The position numbers and the translations under genes were made by a program. From the NCBI RefSeq assembly GCF_009749525.1, contig NZ_WOAC01000011.1, positions 1 to 64,000 of the forward strand: DNA of 64,000 nt, read 5' to 3'. The stretch comes from Mesorhizobium xinjiangense. Its GTDB lineage: Bacteria; Pseudomonadota; Alphaproteobacteria; Rhizobiales; Rhizobiaceae. Positions within the stretch are counted from its first letter, which is position 1. Every line of letters starts with the position of its first letter. Shown one piece after another: positions 7,651-17,104 of the stretch. The notes under the pieces are model-generated. The model was not told where the DNA came from. It ran no database searches and was given only the letters and a program-made list of their open reading frames with translations.

Positions 7651-8864
7651 CTGGCCACCCTCCCCCAAGCCTGCAGGATCAGCTTTTCGACGTCGCCGTT
7701 CACGGCGTCCATGGATTCGATCGCGCGATCATAGGTCTGCCGGTGCATGGACTCGCGCGGAGCTTCATACACAGTCTGTTTCGACAGACCGGCATCCGAG
7801 ATGGCGGTCGATTTGACCATCATCGGCGTGAGCACGCGCTCGCCGAATAGATTGCGCATAAAGGCCACGATCTGGTTTTGCGGGCCGTCATTCGGCTCGT
7901 GGCGCGTCACCAGGTAGCGCATCCAGTCGTAGTCGAGGTTGCCACCGTTATCGCGCACGACAGCCAGCAATTGCGAGGTCATAGCCAGAAACTGGTTCAT
8001 AGACGCCACGTCGAGCATCTGCGGATGCACGGTGATGAGCACCGCGCTTGCAGCGCACAGTGCCGACATGGTCAAAAAGCCGAGCTGAGGCGGGCAATCG
8101 ATCACTACCACATCGTAGTCGTCTGCCACGCTGTGCAATGCGCTGGCCACGCGCATGAAGAACAGTCCGTCATCGTCATGCGTGCCACTCGCCAAGACCC
8201 GCGGCGTATCGTGTTCGAATTCGTGCAGTTCGAGGTTACCGGGAATAAGGTCGAGACCAGCGAAATACGTCTTGCGCACGATTTCGGAAAGCGGCCGGCG
8301 CTCGTCGTCATACCGGATTGCGCCGTAGAGCGTCTGATTATCGGCGACGTCGAATTCCGGCTGGTAGCCGAACAAAGCTGACATGGACGCCTGCGGGTCG
8401 AGGTCGACGGCAAGGACCCGGTAGCCATGAAGCGCAAGGTATTGTGCGAGGTGGGTCGCGGTTGTGGTTTTGCCGGAGCCGCCTTTGAAATTGGTAACGG
8501 CGATGACCTGCAGGTGCTCATCGTCCTTGCGCCACGGCACATAGGATGTCTTGCCCTTGGTCAGGTGATGGCGCAGTTCATGAACCTGCTCGAGCGTGTA
8601 CCGCCGGCGGCCATTATTCGCCTTTTCGGGCACCGGGCCCTCTTCGACGGTGGCTAGATTTCTGATATAGCTCTCGGTGACGCCGATCAGCTTGGCGGTC
8701 TCGGCGGTTGAGAACGAGCGGAGCTCCTTCTTGGCCTCCGGAGCAAACAGGCGCTCGCGCAGGACCTGGAGCTGGGATCCCAACGCCTGCGAGTCTTCCC
8801 AGATCGTTTCATCGAACGCCTGGGCTCCTTTGGGTCGTGAATTCTCGACTGCGGTGGGCTTCAT
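7647..8864 (-). CDS. repA: RepA ParA-type partition ATPase
   Basis: 405 aa from the ATG at 8864 (MKPTAVENSR); a longer frame reaches 8924, but RepA proteins usually begin near this point. An N-terminal HTH of the MerR/ParA-leader kind (TAETAKLIGVTESYIRNL) is followed by the deviant Walker A KGGSGKTT at about residues 127-134, Walker A' VLAVDLDPQASMS, and Walker B VVVIDCPP. It moves plasmid copies with RepB and autoregulates the operon. It is the first gene of repABC; the upstream region holds a parS-like site. Confidence 0.95.
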   Translation of the reverse strand: MKPTAVENSRPKGAQAFDETIWEDSQALGSQLQVLRERLFAPEAKKELRSFSTAETAKLIGVTESYIRNLATVEEGPVPEKANNGRRRYTLEQVHELRHHLTKGKTSYVPWRKDDEHLQVIAVTNFKGGSGKTTTATHLAQYLALHGYRVLAVDLDPQASMSALFGYQPEFDVADNQTLYGAIRYDDERRPLSEIVRKTYFAGLDLIPGNLELHEFEHDTPRVLASGTHDDDGLFFMRVASALHSVADDYDVVVIDCPPQLGFLTMSALCAASAVLITVHPQMLDVASMNQFLAMTSQLLAVVRDNGGNLDYDWMRYLVTRHEPNDGPQNQIVAFMRNLFGERVLTPMMVKSTAISDAGLSKQTVYEAPRESMHRQTYDRAIESMDAVNGDVEKLILQAWGRVAR

Positions 8865-9011
8865 CGTGAAAGTCGCAAAACTGAGCCAATCGTGAAAATT
8901 TCCGCAAATTGATCTGACTCCCATCTGTCGGTCAAGGAATATTAGGTTAATGGTTTCTTAACAGCCCACCCCATTGGGCCTAACAAACTGTATTCCTTGC
9001 TTTTTCCCGAT

Positions 9012-9027
9012 ATTGTCAGCTGACAAC
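9012..9027. repeat. parS-like palindrome upstream of repA
   Basis: ATTGTCAGCTGACAAC, identical in 15 of 16 bases to the core of the palindrome between repB and repC. Its complement reads GTTGTCAGCTGACAAT, close to the repABC parS form. It lies 148 nt upstream of the repA start, suited to RepB-mediated repression as well as partition. Confidence 0.68.
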
Positions 9028-9207
9028 GCCCAAGAGTGACGGGCCATCTTGGAGGCGGATGGACCCGTGCCCGGCGTAGCAGAGCCGACTCACCGCCCCC
9101 GGTCACCCCGGCATATTTGCGGGGGCTCGTCGGCTCGCGTTCTCACTCGGCGGCGTCACAATCGGTCGTTCTCGGGGGCGGCATCGCCGGATCACACAAC
9201 AATCCGA

Positions 9208-9225
9208 CCCGGCATTTATGCCGGG
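9208..9225. promoter_or_regulatory. Perfect hairpin in the repA-trbB intergenic region
   Basis: CCCGGCA, TTTA, TGCCGGG: a 7-bp GC stem with a 4-nt loop and no T-tract, about 140 nt before trbB. It could be a regulatory dyad or part of the trb leader; nothing more can be said. Confidence 0.3.
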
Positions 9226-9364
9226 CTGACGACCATTTGCGATCCATGATCCAGTCGCCCGATCAGCAATTGAGCGAAATCATCCGCATGTGCAATCCGC
9301 GAGCATTCCCTGGAAAGGCCGATGACTCCCCACGTGACTCCTATGGCAGCGCGGGGCGGCGACT

Positions 9365-10333
9365 ATGAATTCCTTGCGGTCCCATCCTCGACTTGTTCGT
9401 AAATTGCAGGATGCGCTGGGCGACGCGATCTGCTCAGCGCTCGAGGACACCTCGGTGGTCGAGATCATGCTGAACCCGGACGGCAAGCTGTTTCTTGAGC
9501 GGCTGGGTGGGGGGATGGATAGTCTAGGTGGCCTTCAGCCCGGTGCGGCTGAGATCATCATCGGGAGTGTGGCGCACGCGCTCCAGACCGAAGCGGACGA
9601 AGACCAACCAATCATATCGGGCGAGCTGCCAATCGGCGGCCATCGGTTCGAGGGGTTGCTGCCGCCCGTGGTAAGCGCCCCGAGCTTCACCATCCGAAAG
9701 CGAGCGTCGCGACTCATCCCGCTCGACGACTACGTGCGCGGCACGGTCATGACCGACGAGCAGGCGAAGTTGATCCGCAATGCTATCGATTCGCGTCTCA
9801 ACATCGTTGTGTCGGGCGGCACTGGATCGGGGAAAACGACCCTTGCCAATGCTGTGATCGCAGAGATGGTCCGCACGTCCCCAGAACACCGCCTAGTGAT
9901 CCTCGAAGACACGGCCGAGATACAGTGCGCCGCGGAAAACGCGGTCTCGCTGCACACCACGGACACGGTCGATATGGCGCGGTTGCTCAAATCCACCATG
10001 CGTCTGCGCCCAGACCGCATCATCGTCGGAGAGGTCCGAGACGGCGCCGCGCTCACTCTTCTCAAAGCCTGGAACACGGGGCATCCCGGCGGAATCACAA
10101 CCATCCACGCGAACAGCGCCATCTCTGCACTGCGTCGCCTTGAGCAACTGACCGCCGAGGCGAGCCAACAGCCCATGCGTGAAGTCATCGGGGAAGCCGT
10201 GGATCTCGTGATCTCGATCGAACGCACCCCGAAGGGGAGGCGGATCCGGGAAGCGATCCATGTCGAGAGCTTTTCAGGTGGCCAATACCAGGTTGAGACC
10301 TACTCCGGAGAGGGACCCTTCAATGAGGCATAG
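9365..10333 (+). CDS. trbB: TrbB conjugation ATPase (VirB11 family)
   Basis: 322 aa traffic ATPase that powers pilus assembly and DNA transfer at the inner face of the trb type IV secretion system. An N-terminal domain is followed by Walker [10 protein letters not shown] at about residues 151-159, an Asp box (VILEDTAE), Walker B with IIVGEVRDG, and a His box (GGITTIHAN). It opens the trb operon and its stop overlaps the start of trbC. Length and the opening [17 protein letters not shown] agree with TrbB of rhizobial plasmids. Confidence 0.96.
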   Translation: MNSLRSHPRLVRKLQDALGDAICSALEDTSVVEIMLNPDGKLFLERLGGGMDSLGGLQPGAAEIIIGSVAHALQTEADEDQPIISGELPIGGHRFEGLLPPVVSAPSFTIRKRASRLIPLDDYVRGTVMTDEQAKLIRNAIDSRLNIVVSGGTGSGKTTLANAVIAEMVRTSPEHRLVILEDTAEIQCAAENAVSLHTTDTVDMARLLKSTMRLRPDRIIVGEVRDGAALTLLKAWNTGHPGGITTIHANSAISALRRLEQLTAEASQQPMREVIGEAVDLVISIERTPKGRRIREAIHVESFSGGQYQVETYSGEGPFNEA

Positions 10334-10700
10334 CAGGAAAACGTCAGTCACTTTGGCGTTCATAGCGCTGGCGATCACAGTCGGACCGGCTTTCGCGGCA
10401 GGCGGAGGCGGTGGGCTGCCGTGGGAAGGTCCGCTTCAACAGATCCAGGAGTCCATCACCGGGCCGGTGGCCGGCTTCATTGCCTTGGCAGCCGTAGCCG
10501 TCGCGGGCGGAATGCTGATCTTTGGCGGCGAGTTGAACGATTTCGCCCGTCGCCTCATGTACGTGGTCCTCGTCGCCGGCATTCTCCTCGGCGCGACACA
10601 GATCGTTGGCTTGTTCGGAGCGTCGGGCGCGTCCATCGGTGACTTCGATCACGCCGCTACGGCGAGGCCATGGGAGATAGGGGAGATGCTGGATGCCTGA
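10323..10700 (+). CDS. trbC: TrbC conjugal pilin (VirB2 family)
   Basis: 125 aa from the ATG at 10323 (MRHSRKTS), which overlaps the end of trbB by 11 nt; an earlier in-frame start at 10260 would lie deep inside trbB. A signal sequence with a cleavage-like AFAAGG at about residues 22-27 is followed by two hydrophobic helices ([17 protein letters not shown] and [21 protein letters not shown]), as in TrbC/VirB2 prepilins. It forms the conjugative pilus. Confidence 0.9.
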   Translation: MRHSRKTSVTLAFIALAITVGPAFAAGGGGGLPWEGPLQQIQESITGPVAGFIALAAVAVAGGMLIFGGELNDFARRLMYVVLVAGILLGATQIVGLFGASGASIGDFDHAATARPWEIGEMLDA

Positions 10701-10992
10701 AGCCAGCACACCTCTCGTCCGATCACGCATCCATCGGGCGCTGTCGCGCCCGAACCTTTTGATGGGTGCGGATCGTGAACTGGTCCTGCTGACCGGCCTG
10801 GCCGCGATCATCCTGATCTTTGTCGTGCTCACATGGTTCTCCGCTCTGTTCGGGATTGCCGTCTGGATCGGAGTGGTGGCAGCCCTGCGCATGATGGCCA
10901 AGGCAGACCCGCTGATGCGTAAGGTTTACGTCCGGCATATCGGCTATCACCAGAGCTACCGGCCGACATCATCACCGTGGCGGAGGCACTGA
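10693..10992 (+). CDS. trbD: TrbD inner-membrane T4SS protein (VirB3 family)
   Basis: 99 aa. Starts inside the end of trbC (ATGCCTGA overlap). Two adjacent hydrophobic stretches at about residues 30-65 ([20 protein letters not shown], then [14 protein letters not shown]) are followed by a basic tail, and the N-terminal [16 protein letters not shown] block is typical of TrbD. It probably works next to the TrbE ATPase. Confidence 0.9.
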   Translation: MPEASTPLVRSRIHRALSRPNLLMGADRELVLLTGLAAIILIFVVLTWFSALFGIAVWIGVVAALRMMAKADPLMRKVYVRHIGYHQSYRPTSSPWRRH

Positions 10993-10999
10993 CGCTCTC

Positions 11000-13450
11000 A
11001 TGGTCGCGCTCCGCCAGTTCCGCAATTCCCGTCCATCCTTCTCAGATCTTGTCCCCTATGCGGGGCTGATCGATGACGGCGTGATCCTGCTGAAAGATGG
11101 GTCCGTGATGGCCGGTTGGTATTTCGCGGGGCCGGATTCCGAAAGCTCGACCAATGTCGAACGGAATGAGGTATCGCGCCAGATCAACGCGATCCTGGCG
11201 CGACTTGGTTCGGGATGGATGATCCAGGTCGAAGCCGTGCGCGTGCCGACCGTCGCCTATCCGTCGCGCGACGAGAGCCATTTTCCCGATCCGGTGACAC
11301 GGGTAATCGACGATGAGCGCCGGACACGATTCGAGAGCGAGCGTGGCCACTATGAAAGTCAACACGCGCTGATCCTCACCTATCGTCCGCCTGAACGGCG
11401 TCGCTCGGGTCTGGCCCGCTACGTCTATTCCGACGACGAAAGCCGGTCGGAAACCTACGCTGATATCGTCCTTGACACTTTCCGAACATCGATCCGGGAA
11501 GTCGAGCAGTATCTCGCGAATGTCGTCTCAATCCGGCGGATGGTAACGCGTTCTGTCACGGATCCCGCGACCGGGCGGGTCGCTCGATATGATGAGCTGT
11601 TCCAGTTCATCCGATTCTGCATCGTCGGCGAGAATCATCCGGTCAGGCTGCCTGAAATCCCGATGTATCTCGATTGGTTGGCGACGGCCGAGTTCCACCA
11701 TGGGTTATCGCCGGTGGTCGATGGCCGCCACCTCGCCGTCGTGGCGATCGATGGCTTTCCGGCCGAGAGCTGGCCTGGCATTCTCAACACGCTCGACCTG
11801 ATGCCGCTGACCTATCGCTGGTCTTCGCGCTTCATCTTCCTCGACGACCAGGAGGCTCGGCAAAAGCTCGAGCGCACGCGGAAGAAGTGGCAGCAGAAGG
11901 TGCGGCCATTTTTCGATCAGTTGTTCCAGACGCAGAACCGCTCGGTCGACCAGGACGCCATGCACATGGTGGCAGAGGCGGAAGACGCTATCGCCGAAGC
12001 GTCGTCTCAGCTCGTCGCCTTCGGCTACTACACCCCTGTCATCGTGATGTTCGATACCGATGACGCAAAACTGCGCGACCGGGCCGAAGCGGTGCGACGC
12101 CTCATTCAGGCCGAAGGTTTCGGAGCCCGTATCGAAACCCTCAACGCGACCGAAGCCTATCTCGGTTCGCTGCCGGGGAACTGGTACTCCAATATCCGCG
12201 AGCCGCTGATCAACACCCGCAATCTGGCCGATCTCGTTCCCCTCAACTCGGTCTGGTCGGGCAGCGCCACAGCGCCGTGTCCATTCTATCCGCCCAATTC
12301 TCCACCTCTGATGCAAGTCGCTTCCGGCTCCACTCCTTTCCGATTGAATCTGCACGTCGATGACGTGGGACACACGCTGATCTTCGGGCCGACCGGATCG
12401 GGAAAATCGACACTGCTGGCGCTGATCGCTGCACAATTCCGGCGCTATGCCGCCGCGCAGATCTTTGCCTTCGACAAGGGCAATTCGATGTTGCCGCTGA
12501 CCTTCGGCGCCGGCGGCGATCATTATGAGGTCGGGGGAGGGGAGGGGGCGGCTGCACTTTCCTTCTGCCCGCTCGCCGAACTGTCCTCGGAAGGCGATCG
12601 AGCCTGGGCTGCGGAATGGATTGAAACGCTCGTCGCGATGCAGGGCGTGACCATCACGCCCGATTATCGCAACGCGATCTCGCGCCAGATCGCCCTGATG
12701 GCATCGGCACGCGGCCGTTCGCTGTCCGATTTCGTCAGCGGCGTCCAGATGCGCGAGATCAAGGATGCGCTTCACCACTACACCGTCGATGGGCCGATGG
12801 GTCAATTGCTGGACGCCGAAGAGGACGGGCTTGCCCTTGGGGCATTTCAAACCTTCGAGGTCGAACACCTGATGAACATGGGCGAGCGCAATCTCGTGCC
12901 CGTATTGCTCTACCTGTTCCGCCGTATCGAAAAACGTCTCACCGGCGCGCCCAGCCTCATCATCCTCGACGAAGCATGGCTGATGCTCGGCCACCCGACC
13001 TTCAGGGATAAAATCCGGGAATGGCTGAAGGTGCTGCGCAAGGCCAATTGCGCCGTTGTGCTCGCCACCCAGTCGATTTCCGATGCCGAGCGGTCAGGCA
13101 TCATCGACGTGCTCAAGGAAAGCTGCCCGACCAAGATCTGTCTCCCGAACGGCGCGGCTCGGGAACCCGGCACACGCGAATTCTACGAGCGCATTGGCTT
13201 CAACGAGCGCCAGATCGAAATCGTCGCAACCGCCATTCCCAAGTGGGATTACTACGTTGCCTCGCCGGAAGGACGGCGGATGTTCGATATGGCGCTCGGT
13301 CCCGTCGCACTCGCCTTCGCCGGCGCGAGCGGCAAGGAGGACCTCAAACGCATCCAGCAACTTCGCCAGGACCATGGTGCCGGTTGGCCTGCCGCCTGGC
13401 TCACCGAAAGGGGGATCGGCAATGCCGAAACTATTCTCGCGCGGGCGTAG
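11000..13450 (+). CDS. trbE: TrbE conjugation ATPase (VirB4 family)
   Basis: 816 aa, the full VirB4-family length. The N-terminal CagE/TrbE domain (from SFSDLVPYAGLIDDGVIL) is followed by the ATPase domain with Walker A GPTGSGKST at about residues 463-471, Walker B LIILDEAWLML, and a downstream LATQSISDAE motif. It energises pilus biogenesis and substrate transfer. It starts 7 nt after trbD; its 3' end overlaps trbJ. Long open frames on the opposite strand are compositional shadows. Confidence 0.96.
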   Translation: MVALRQFRNSRPSFSDLVPYAGLIDDGVILLKDGSVMAGWYFAGPDSESSTNVERNEVSRQINAILARLGSGWMIQVEAVRVPTVAYPSRDESHFPDPVTRVIDDERRTRFESERGHYESQHALILTYRPPERRRSGLARYVYSDDESRSETYADIVLDTFRTSIREVEQYLANVVSIRRMVTRSVTDPATGRVARYDELFQFIRFCIVGENHPVRLPEIPMYLDWLATAEFHHGLSPVVDGRHLAVVAIDGFPAESWPGILNTLDLMPLTYRWSSRFIFLDDQEARQKLERTRKKWQQKVRPFFDQLFQTQNRSVDQDAMHMVAEAEDAIAEASSQLVAFGYYTPVIVMFDTDDAKLRDRAEAVRRLIQAEGFGARIETLNATEAYLGSLPGNWYSNIREPLINTRNLADLVPLNSVWSGSATAPCPFYPPNSPPLMQVASGSTPFRLNLHVDDVGHTLIFGPTGSGKSTLLALIAAQFRRYAAAQIFAFDKGNSMLPLTFGAGGDHYEVGGGEGAAALSFCPLAELSSEGDRAWAAEWIETLVAMQGVTITPDYRNAISRQIALMASARGRSLSDFVSGVQMREIKDALHHYTVDGPMGQLLDAEEDGLALGAFQTFEVEHLMNMGERNLVPVLLYLFRRIEKRLTGAPSLIILDEAWLMLGHPTFRDKIREWLKVLRKANCAVVLATQSISDAERSGIIDVLKESCPTKICLPNGAAREPGTREFYERIGFNERQIEIVATAIPKWDYYVASPEGRRMFDMALGPVALAFAGASGKEDLKRIQQLRQDHGAGWPAAWLTERGIGNAETILARA

Positions 13451-14225
13451 GGCCGTCGTTGCTGCACTTCTAACGTCAAGTATGGCCGGGGGCAGCACAC
13501 CGGTGCATGCAGGCGCCGCTATGGGTAATGCAACAGAATGGACGCAGTTGCTCAACAATTCCGAGCTGGTCGGTCTTGTCGGACAGTCTGCGGAGCAGAT
13601 TCAGAACCAGGTCACACAGATCACGCAACTCGCCGAGCAGATTCAAAACCAACTCAACATCTATGAGAACATGCTGCAAAACACCTTGCAGCTTCCCGAG
13701 CATGTCTGGGGTCAGGTTGAAAACGATCTCACTCGCCTTCAGAGCCTCGTCAATCAGGGGCAGGGGATCGCATTTTCGATGGGGAACATGGACGATGTTC
13801 TCAAGCAACGATTCCAGAGTTTTGCCGAATTCGATACCGGTCTCGCCGGTGGCGAGACTTTTTCCTCGAGCTACCAGACCTGGTCCGACACCAATCGCGA
13901 CACGATTGCGGCGACGCTGCGGGCCGCTGGCCTGACCTCCGAACAGTTCGGCAGCGAGGAGGCAACAATGGCGCAGCTTCGATCCATGTCCGAATCCTCG
14001 GTCGGCCAGATGCAGGCGCTGCAGGTAGGGCATGAAATCGCCGCCCAGCAGGTCGCGCAAACGCAGAAACTGCGCGGCCTCGTCTCCCAGCAGATCACCA
14101 TGATGGGCACCTGGTATCAGTCCGAGCAGGCAGCACAGGATCTCGCTCAGAACCGGCGCGAAGAATTCTTCCAGTCGACGGCGCCATCGTCGTCAGGCGG
14201 CCAGGAGATGGAGCCGCGCTGGTGA
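13422..14225 (+). CDS. trbJ: TrbJ (VirB5-like) conjugal transfer protein
   Basis: 267 aa from the ATG at 13422, 29 nt before the end of trbE. It has an Arg-rich signal peptide (SRGRRAVVAALLTSSMAGG, then PVHA). A long Gln-rich coiled-coil-like region follows (SAEQIQNQVTQITQLAEQIQ), with a second amphipathic region near the C-terminus. TrbJ is periplasmic and thought to act at the pilus tip, and in IncP to be processed with TrbK. The C-terminal tail GGQEMEPRW reappears in the next gene, which is unusual. Confidence 0.92.
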   Translation: MPKLFSRGRRAVVAALLTSSMAGGSTPVHAGAAMGNATEWTQLLNNSELVGLVGQSAEQIQNQVTQITQLAEQIQNQLNIYENMLQNTLQLPEHVWGQVENDLTRLQSLVNQGQGIAFSMGNMDDVLKQRFQSFAEFDTGLAGGETFSSSYQTWSDTNRDTIAATLRAAGLTSEQFGSEEATMAQLRSMSESSVGQMQALQVGHEIAAQQVAQTQKLRGLVSQQITMMGTWYQSEQAAQDLAQNRREEFFQSTAPSSSGGQEMEPRW

Positions 14226-14437
14226 TGAAACATCCAATCGCTCTGATCGTCGCCACACTAATCGTCATCGCCGTCTTGATCGGCGTCGCGGTGTGGGTCG
14301 TGACCGACCAAGGTCAGCCTGCCGAAAGTCACAAAATCCAAACTGCTCCGCCTGAGTTCGACACGACGGGCGGGCAGGAGATGCAGCCCCGCTGGAATGG
14401 ACGAGAGGGGGCGAGCAGTGGCACCCCCAACAACTAG
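14225..14437 (+). CDS. trbK: TrbK-like (TrbK-alt) putative entry-exclusion protein
   Basis: 70 aa from the ATG overlapping the trbJ stop (TGATG). One N-terminal hydrophobic helix (IALIVATLIVIAVLIGVAVWVV) is followed by a polar tail. There is no lipobox cysteine, unlike the classical TrbK lipoprotein, so it fits the TrbK-alt group. Its position between trbJ and trbL is the standard trbK slot. Entry exclusion is inferred from position only. The segment GGQEMQPRW copies the C-terminus of TrbJ. Confidence 0.72.
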   Translation: MKHPIALIVATLIVIAVLIGVAVWVVTDQGQPAESHKIQTAPPEFDTTGGQEMQPRWNGREGASSGTPNN

Positions 14438-15584
14438 GTTGTCGATCATCACCCTTATCGCCGTTTTGGCGTTCGTACCGGCAGCCGTTGCGCAGGACGG
14501 ATCGTTGCTGACCAACCTCGAAAACGAGGTCGCCAGTGCCGCGCAGGGGTGGGAAACGACCGTGATGAACGCGGCACGCTCGCTCTTCTGGATTCTCGCC
14601 GGCATCGAGGTCGGCATCGCCGCCGTCTGGCTGGCATTGGCCGCCGCTTCGCTCGACACCTGGTTCGCCGAGCTGGTGCGACGCATCATGTTTATCGGGC
14701 TGTTCGTGTTCATTCTCGAGCAAGGACCGAGCTTCACCAGAGCCATGGTCGACAGCCTGTTCCAGATCGGCGCCAGTGGCGGATCGGCGTCGCCGGCCAA
14801 CGTCTTCAACGCAGGGCTCCAAGTCGCCAGCGCCATGTCCCAAAAAGCCCAGTTCGGGCTCTTCGAGGATAATGCACTAGCGATTGCGGCGGTCTTTGCC
14901 ATGGTCGTCGTCGTGATCAGCTTCTCGCTCGTCGCTGCGATTTTCGTTTCGGTGATGGTCGAGATGTATGTCGGCCTTCTCGCCGGCATGATCATGCTGG
15001 GGCTTGGCGGGTCCAGCTTCACCAAAGATTTCGCCGTCCGCTATCTCGTCTATGCGTTTTCGGTCGGGATGAAGCTCATGGCGTTGGTCATGATCGCCCG
15101 GATCGGATCGCAGGTTCTGGTCGGACTGGCCAATGGTCCAGCCAGTTCGGACGAATATCTGTCGACGCTGGCCATCGCCGGCATTTCCGTCGTGGTCTTC
15201 ATCATCTCGATCTACGTGCCCAACATCGTGCAAGGCGTGGTTCAGGGTGTCTCGGTCACGAGTGGGATGGAAGCGATCCGACACGGCGGGCAGGCCGCAA
15301 GCTTCGCAGCGGGAAGCGCTGCATTGGCATGGGGCGGTGCGCGGGCAGGGACCTCGGCCTATTCCGCCGCACGCGCCGAAGGCAGCTCGTTAGGTGCATC
15401 CGCCCTCAAGGGTATGACCGCCGGAGCGGGAGCCGCTGGAGGGGCACTCGCTTCAGCGGCGCGTGACAAGGCGATCGGTGTTCCAGGGACATGGGGCGCA
15501 TCGACCCTTGGCCTCGCAAATTCCAAACTCGATCAGGGCCAGGGCAATGCCTCGAGCCGCCCCTCCAAAGACGACAAGGCGTGA
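14418..15584 (+). CDS. trbL: TrbL polytopic T4SS channel protein (VirB6 family)
   Basis: 388 aa from the GTG at 14418, chosen because GAGAGGGGG lies 6-7 nt upstream; an ATG at 14397 is possible but lacks a ribosome site. A cleavable-looking leader (VLAFVPAAVAQ) is followed by five or six hydrophobic helices between about residues 50 and 270, then an Ala/Gly-rich, probably disordered C-terminal tail, as in TrbL. It forms part of the inner-membrane channel. It overlaps the end of trbK by 20 nt. Confidence 0.93.
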   Translation: MAPPTTRLSIITLIAVLAFVPAAVAQDGSLLTNLENEVASAAQGWETTVMNAARSLFWILAGIEVGIAAVWLALAAASLDTWFAELVRRIMFIGLFVFILEQGPSFTRAMVDSLFQIGASGGSASPANVFNAGLQVASAMSQKAQFGLFEDNALAIAAVFAMVVVVISFSLVAAIFVSVMVEMYVGLLAGMIMLGLGGSSFTKDFAVRYLVYAFSVGMKLMALVMIARIGSQVLVGLANGPASSDEYLSTLAIAGISVVVFIISIYVPNIVQGVVQGVSVTSGMEAIRHGGQAASFAAGSAALAWGGARAGTSAYSAARAEGSSLGASALKGMTAGAGAAGGALASAARDKAIGVPGTWGASTLGLANSKLDQGQGNASSRPSKDDKA

Positions 15585-15594
15585 GTGAACAGCC

Positions 15595-16257
15595 ATGGCG
15601 GCACCCAACCCACCTGAGAATCCTTATCTTTCCGCGCGCCTCGAATGGAACGAGCGCTATGGCTCCTATGTGAAAGCGGCCGCCGCGTGGCGTATCGTCG
15701 GCGTCACCGGCATGCTGATGGCGGTGATCGGATTTTCCTACGCGCTCTTTCAAAGCACGCAGGTGAAACTGGTCCCCTATATCGTGGAAGTGGATCGGCT
15801 GGGCACAGCCGCGAGCGCAGGCTTTCCGCAGCAGATCGAGTATGCCGATCCACGCGTCGTTCGCGCGACGCTCGGCAGCTTCGTCGCCAATTTCCGGTCG
15901 ATCACGCCGGACGCGGTCGTCCAGAAGCAATATATCGACCGCACCTACGCCCATTTGCGCACGTCCGATCCGGCAACCGAGAAGGTCAACGCCTGGTTCC
16001 GCGGAAATTCCCCCTTTGACCGCGCACGGACCATGACCGTCGCCGTCGAGGTGACCAATATCGTGCCGCTATCCAACCAGACGTATCAGATCGACTGGAC
16101 GGAATACGAACGCGATCGGCAGGGCAAGGAGCTTGGTACGCGACGATATCGCGGCGTTGCTACCGTCGCCCTGACCCCGCCCCAGGACGAGGCGGTCATC
16201 CGCCTCAACCCGATCGGGCTTTATCTGAAAGATTTTGACTGGACGGCGCAATTGTGA
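15595..16257 (+). CDS. trbF: TrbF (VirB8-like) assembly factor
   Basis: 220 aa. A short cytosolic N-terminus ([20 protein letters not shown], typical of TrbF) precedes one membrane helix at about residues 34-55 and a periplasmic VirB8-like domain with conserved [16 protein letters not shown]. It nucleates the T4SS core complex. It starts 10 nt after trbL. Confidence 0.94.
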   Translation: MAAPNPPENPYLSARLEWNERYGSYVKAAAAWRIVGVTGMLMAVIGFSYALFQSTQVKLVPYIVEVDRLGTAASAGFPQQIEYADPRVVRATLGSFVANFRSITPDAVVQKQYIDRTYAHLRTSDPATEKVNAWFRGNSPFDRARTMTVAVEVTNIVPLSNQTYQIDWTEYERDRQGKELGTRRYRGVATVALTPPQDEAVIRLNPIGLYLKDFDWTAQL

Positions 16258-16273
16258 GTGCCCGGAGGCTTGT

Positions 16274-17101
16274 ATGATGAGTTTATCCAGAATCCGGGGC
16301 ATGGCGATCTGCACTGCGCTGGTTCTTCCCACAATACCTTTGACCGCCCTGGCGCAGAACCTGAGCGCCAACGAAGTCCGAGGCACAAGCCTTTCCGGGC
16401 AATGGCAATCGGGGCAGGGGGTTGTAACGCGCGGCCCCGATGGCAAGGTCGTTTTTCTCTTCGGCGAGGTGCAGCCTTCGGTTGTCTGCTCGCCGCTCCA
16501 GGTTTGTGACATCGAGCTTCAGGCGGGAGAGATCGTGCGGGATGTGCTGCTTGGCGATACCGTTCGCTGGAAGGTCGAGCCGGCCACGTCCGGCGCACCG
16601 GGCGGGCAAGCCGTGCATCTGATCGTCAAGCCGGCCGAGTCGGGCCTTGTCACCTCGATGGTGGTGACCACGTCGCGGCGGACCTATCACATTCAGCTCA
16701 AATCCCATCACAGCCAGTACATGGCCCGTGTCGGATTTGAGTATCCCGAGGACGTCAACGCCCGTTTCGCCGAGATCAATGCGCGCATCGAGGCGAGCAT
16801 CGTTCCCGGTGCCGGCGTGCCGGCGGACCAGCTCGATTTCGGGTACCGAATGACCGGCGGCGCGCGCTGGAAGCCAACCCGGATCTACTCCGATGGGCTC
16901 AAGACCTACATTCAGTTCCCCGGCTCGCTTTCCGGCCAGGATGCGCCTGTCTTGTTTGTCGTTAGCGGCGGCGAGAACCGCATCGTCAATTATCGGATGA
17001 ACGGCACGATGATGGTTGTGGACTACCATATCGACCACGCCATCCTTGTGTCAGGCGTCGGTCGGGACCAGCAGAAGATCACCATCAGGCGGGGAGGGTA
17101 G
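16274..17101 (+). CDS. trbG: TrbG (VirB9-like) outer-core component
   Basis: 275 aa from tandem ATGs at 16274 preceded by CGGAGG 5 nt upstream; an earlier in-frame start at 16235 would overlap trbF. A signal peptide ends near PLTALAQ. The VirB9/CagX fold follows, with [10 protein letters not shown] in the middle and a conserved C-terminal [18 protein letters not shown] block. It builds the outer-membrane part of the secretion core with TrbH and TrbI. Confidence 0.94.
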   Translation: MMSLSRIRGMAICTALVLPTIPLTALAQNLSANEVRGTSLSGQWQSGQGVVTRGPDGKVVFLFGEVQPSVVCSPLQVCDIELQAGEIVRDVLLGDTVRWKVEPATSGAPGGQAVHLIVKPAESGLVTSMVVTTSRRTYHIQLKSHHSQYMARVGFEYPEDVNARFAEINARIEASIVPGAGVPADQLDFGYRMTGGARWKPTRIYSDGLKTYIQFPGSLSGQDAPVLFVVSGGENRIVNYRMNGTMMVVDYHIDHAILVSGVGRDQQKITIRRGG

Positions 17102-17104
17102 TCA

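Larger units (their letters stand above)
8865..9364. other. Intergenic region between divergent repA and trbB
   Basis: About 500 bp without a convincing gene. It holds the repA promoter region (AT-rich around 8925-8960), one parS-like palindrome (9012-9027) and a short GC-rich hairpin (9208-9225). Promoters for both the rep operon (leftward) and the trb operon (rightward) must lie here. No oriT-like sequence could be recognised. Confidence 0.6.

Noticed and set aside
11705-12994. 429-codon open frame opposite trbE
   Set aside because: It lies fully antisense to a clear VirB4-family gene, its translation has no recognisable domain and is rich in Arg/His/Asp as expected for a GC-driven shadow frame.
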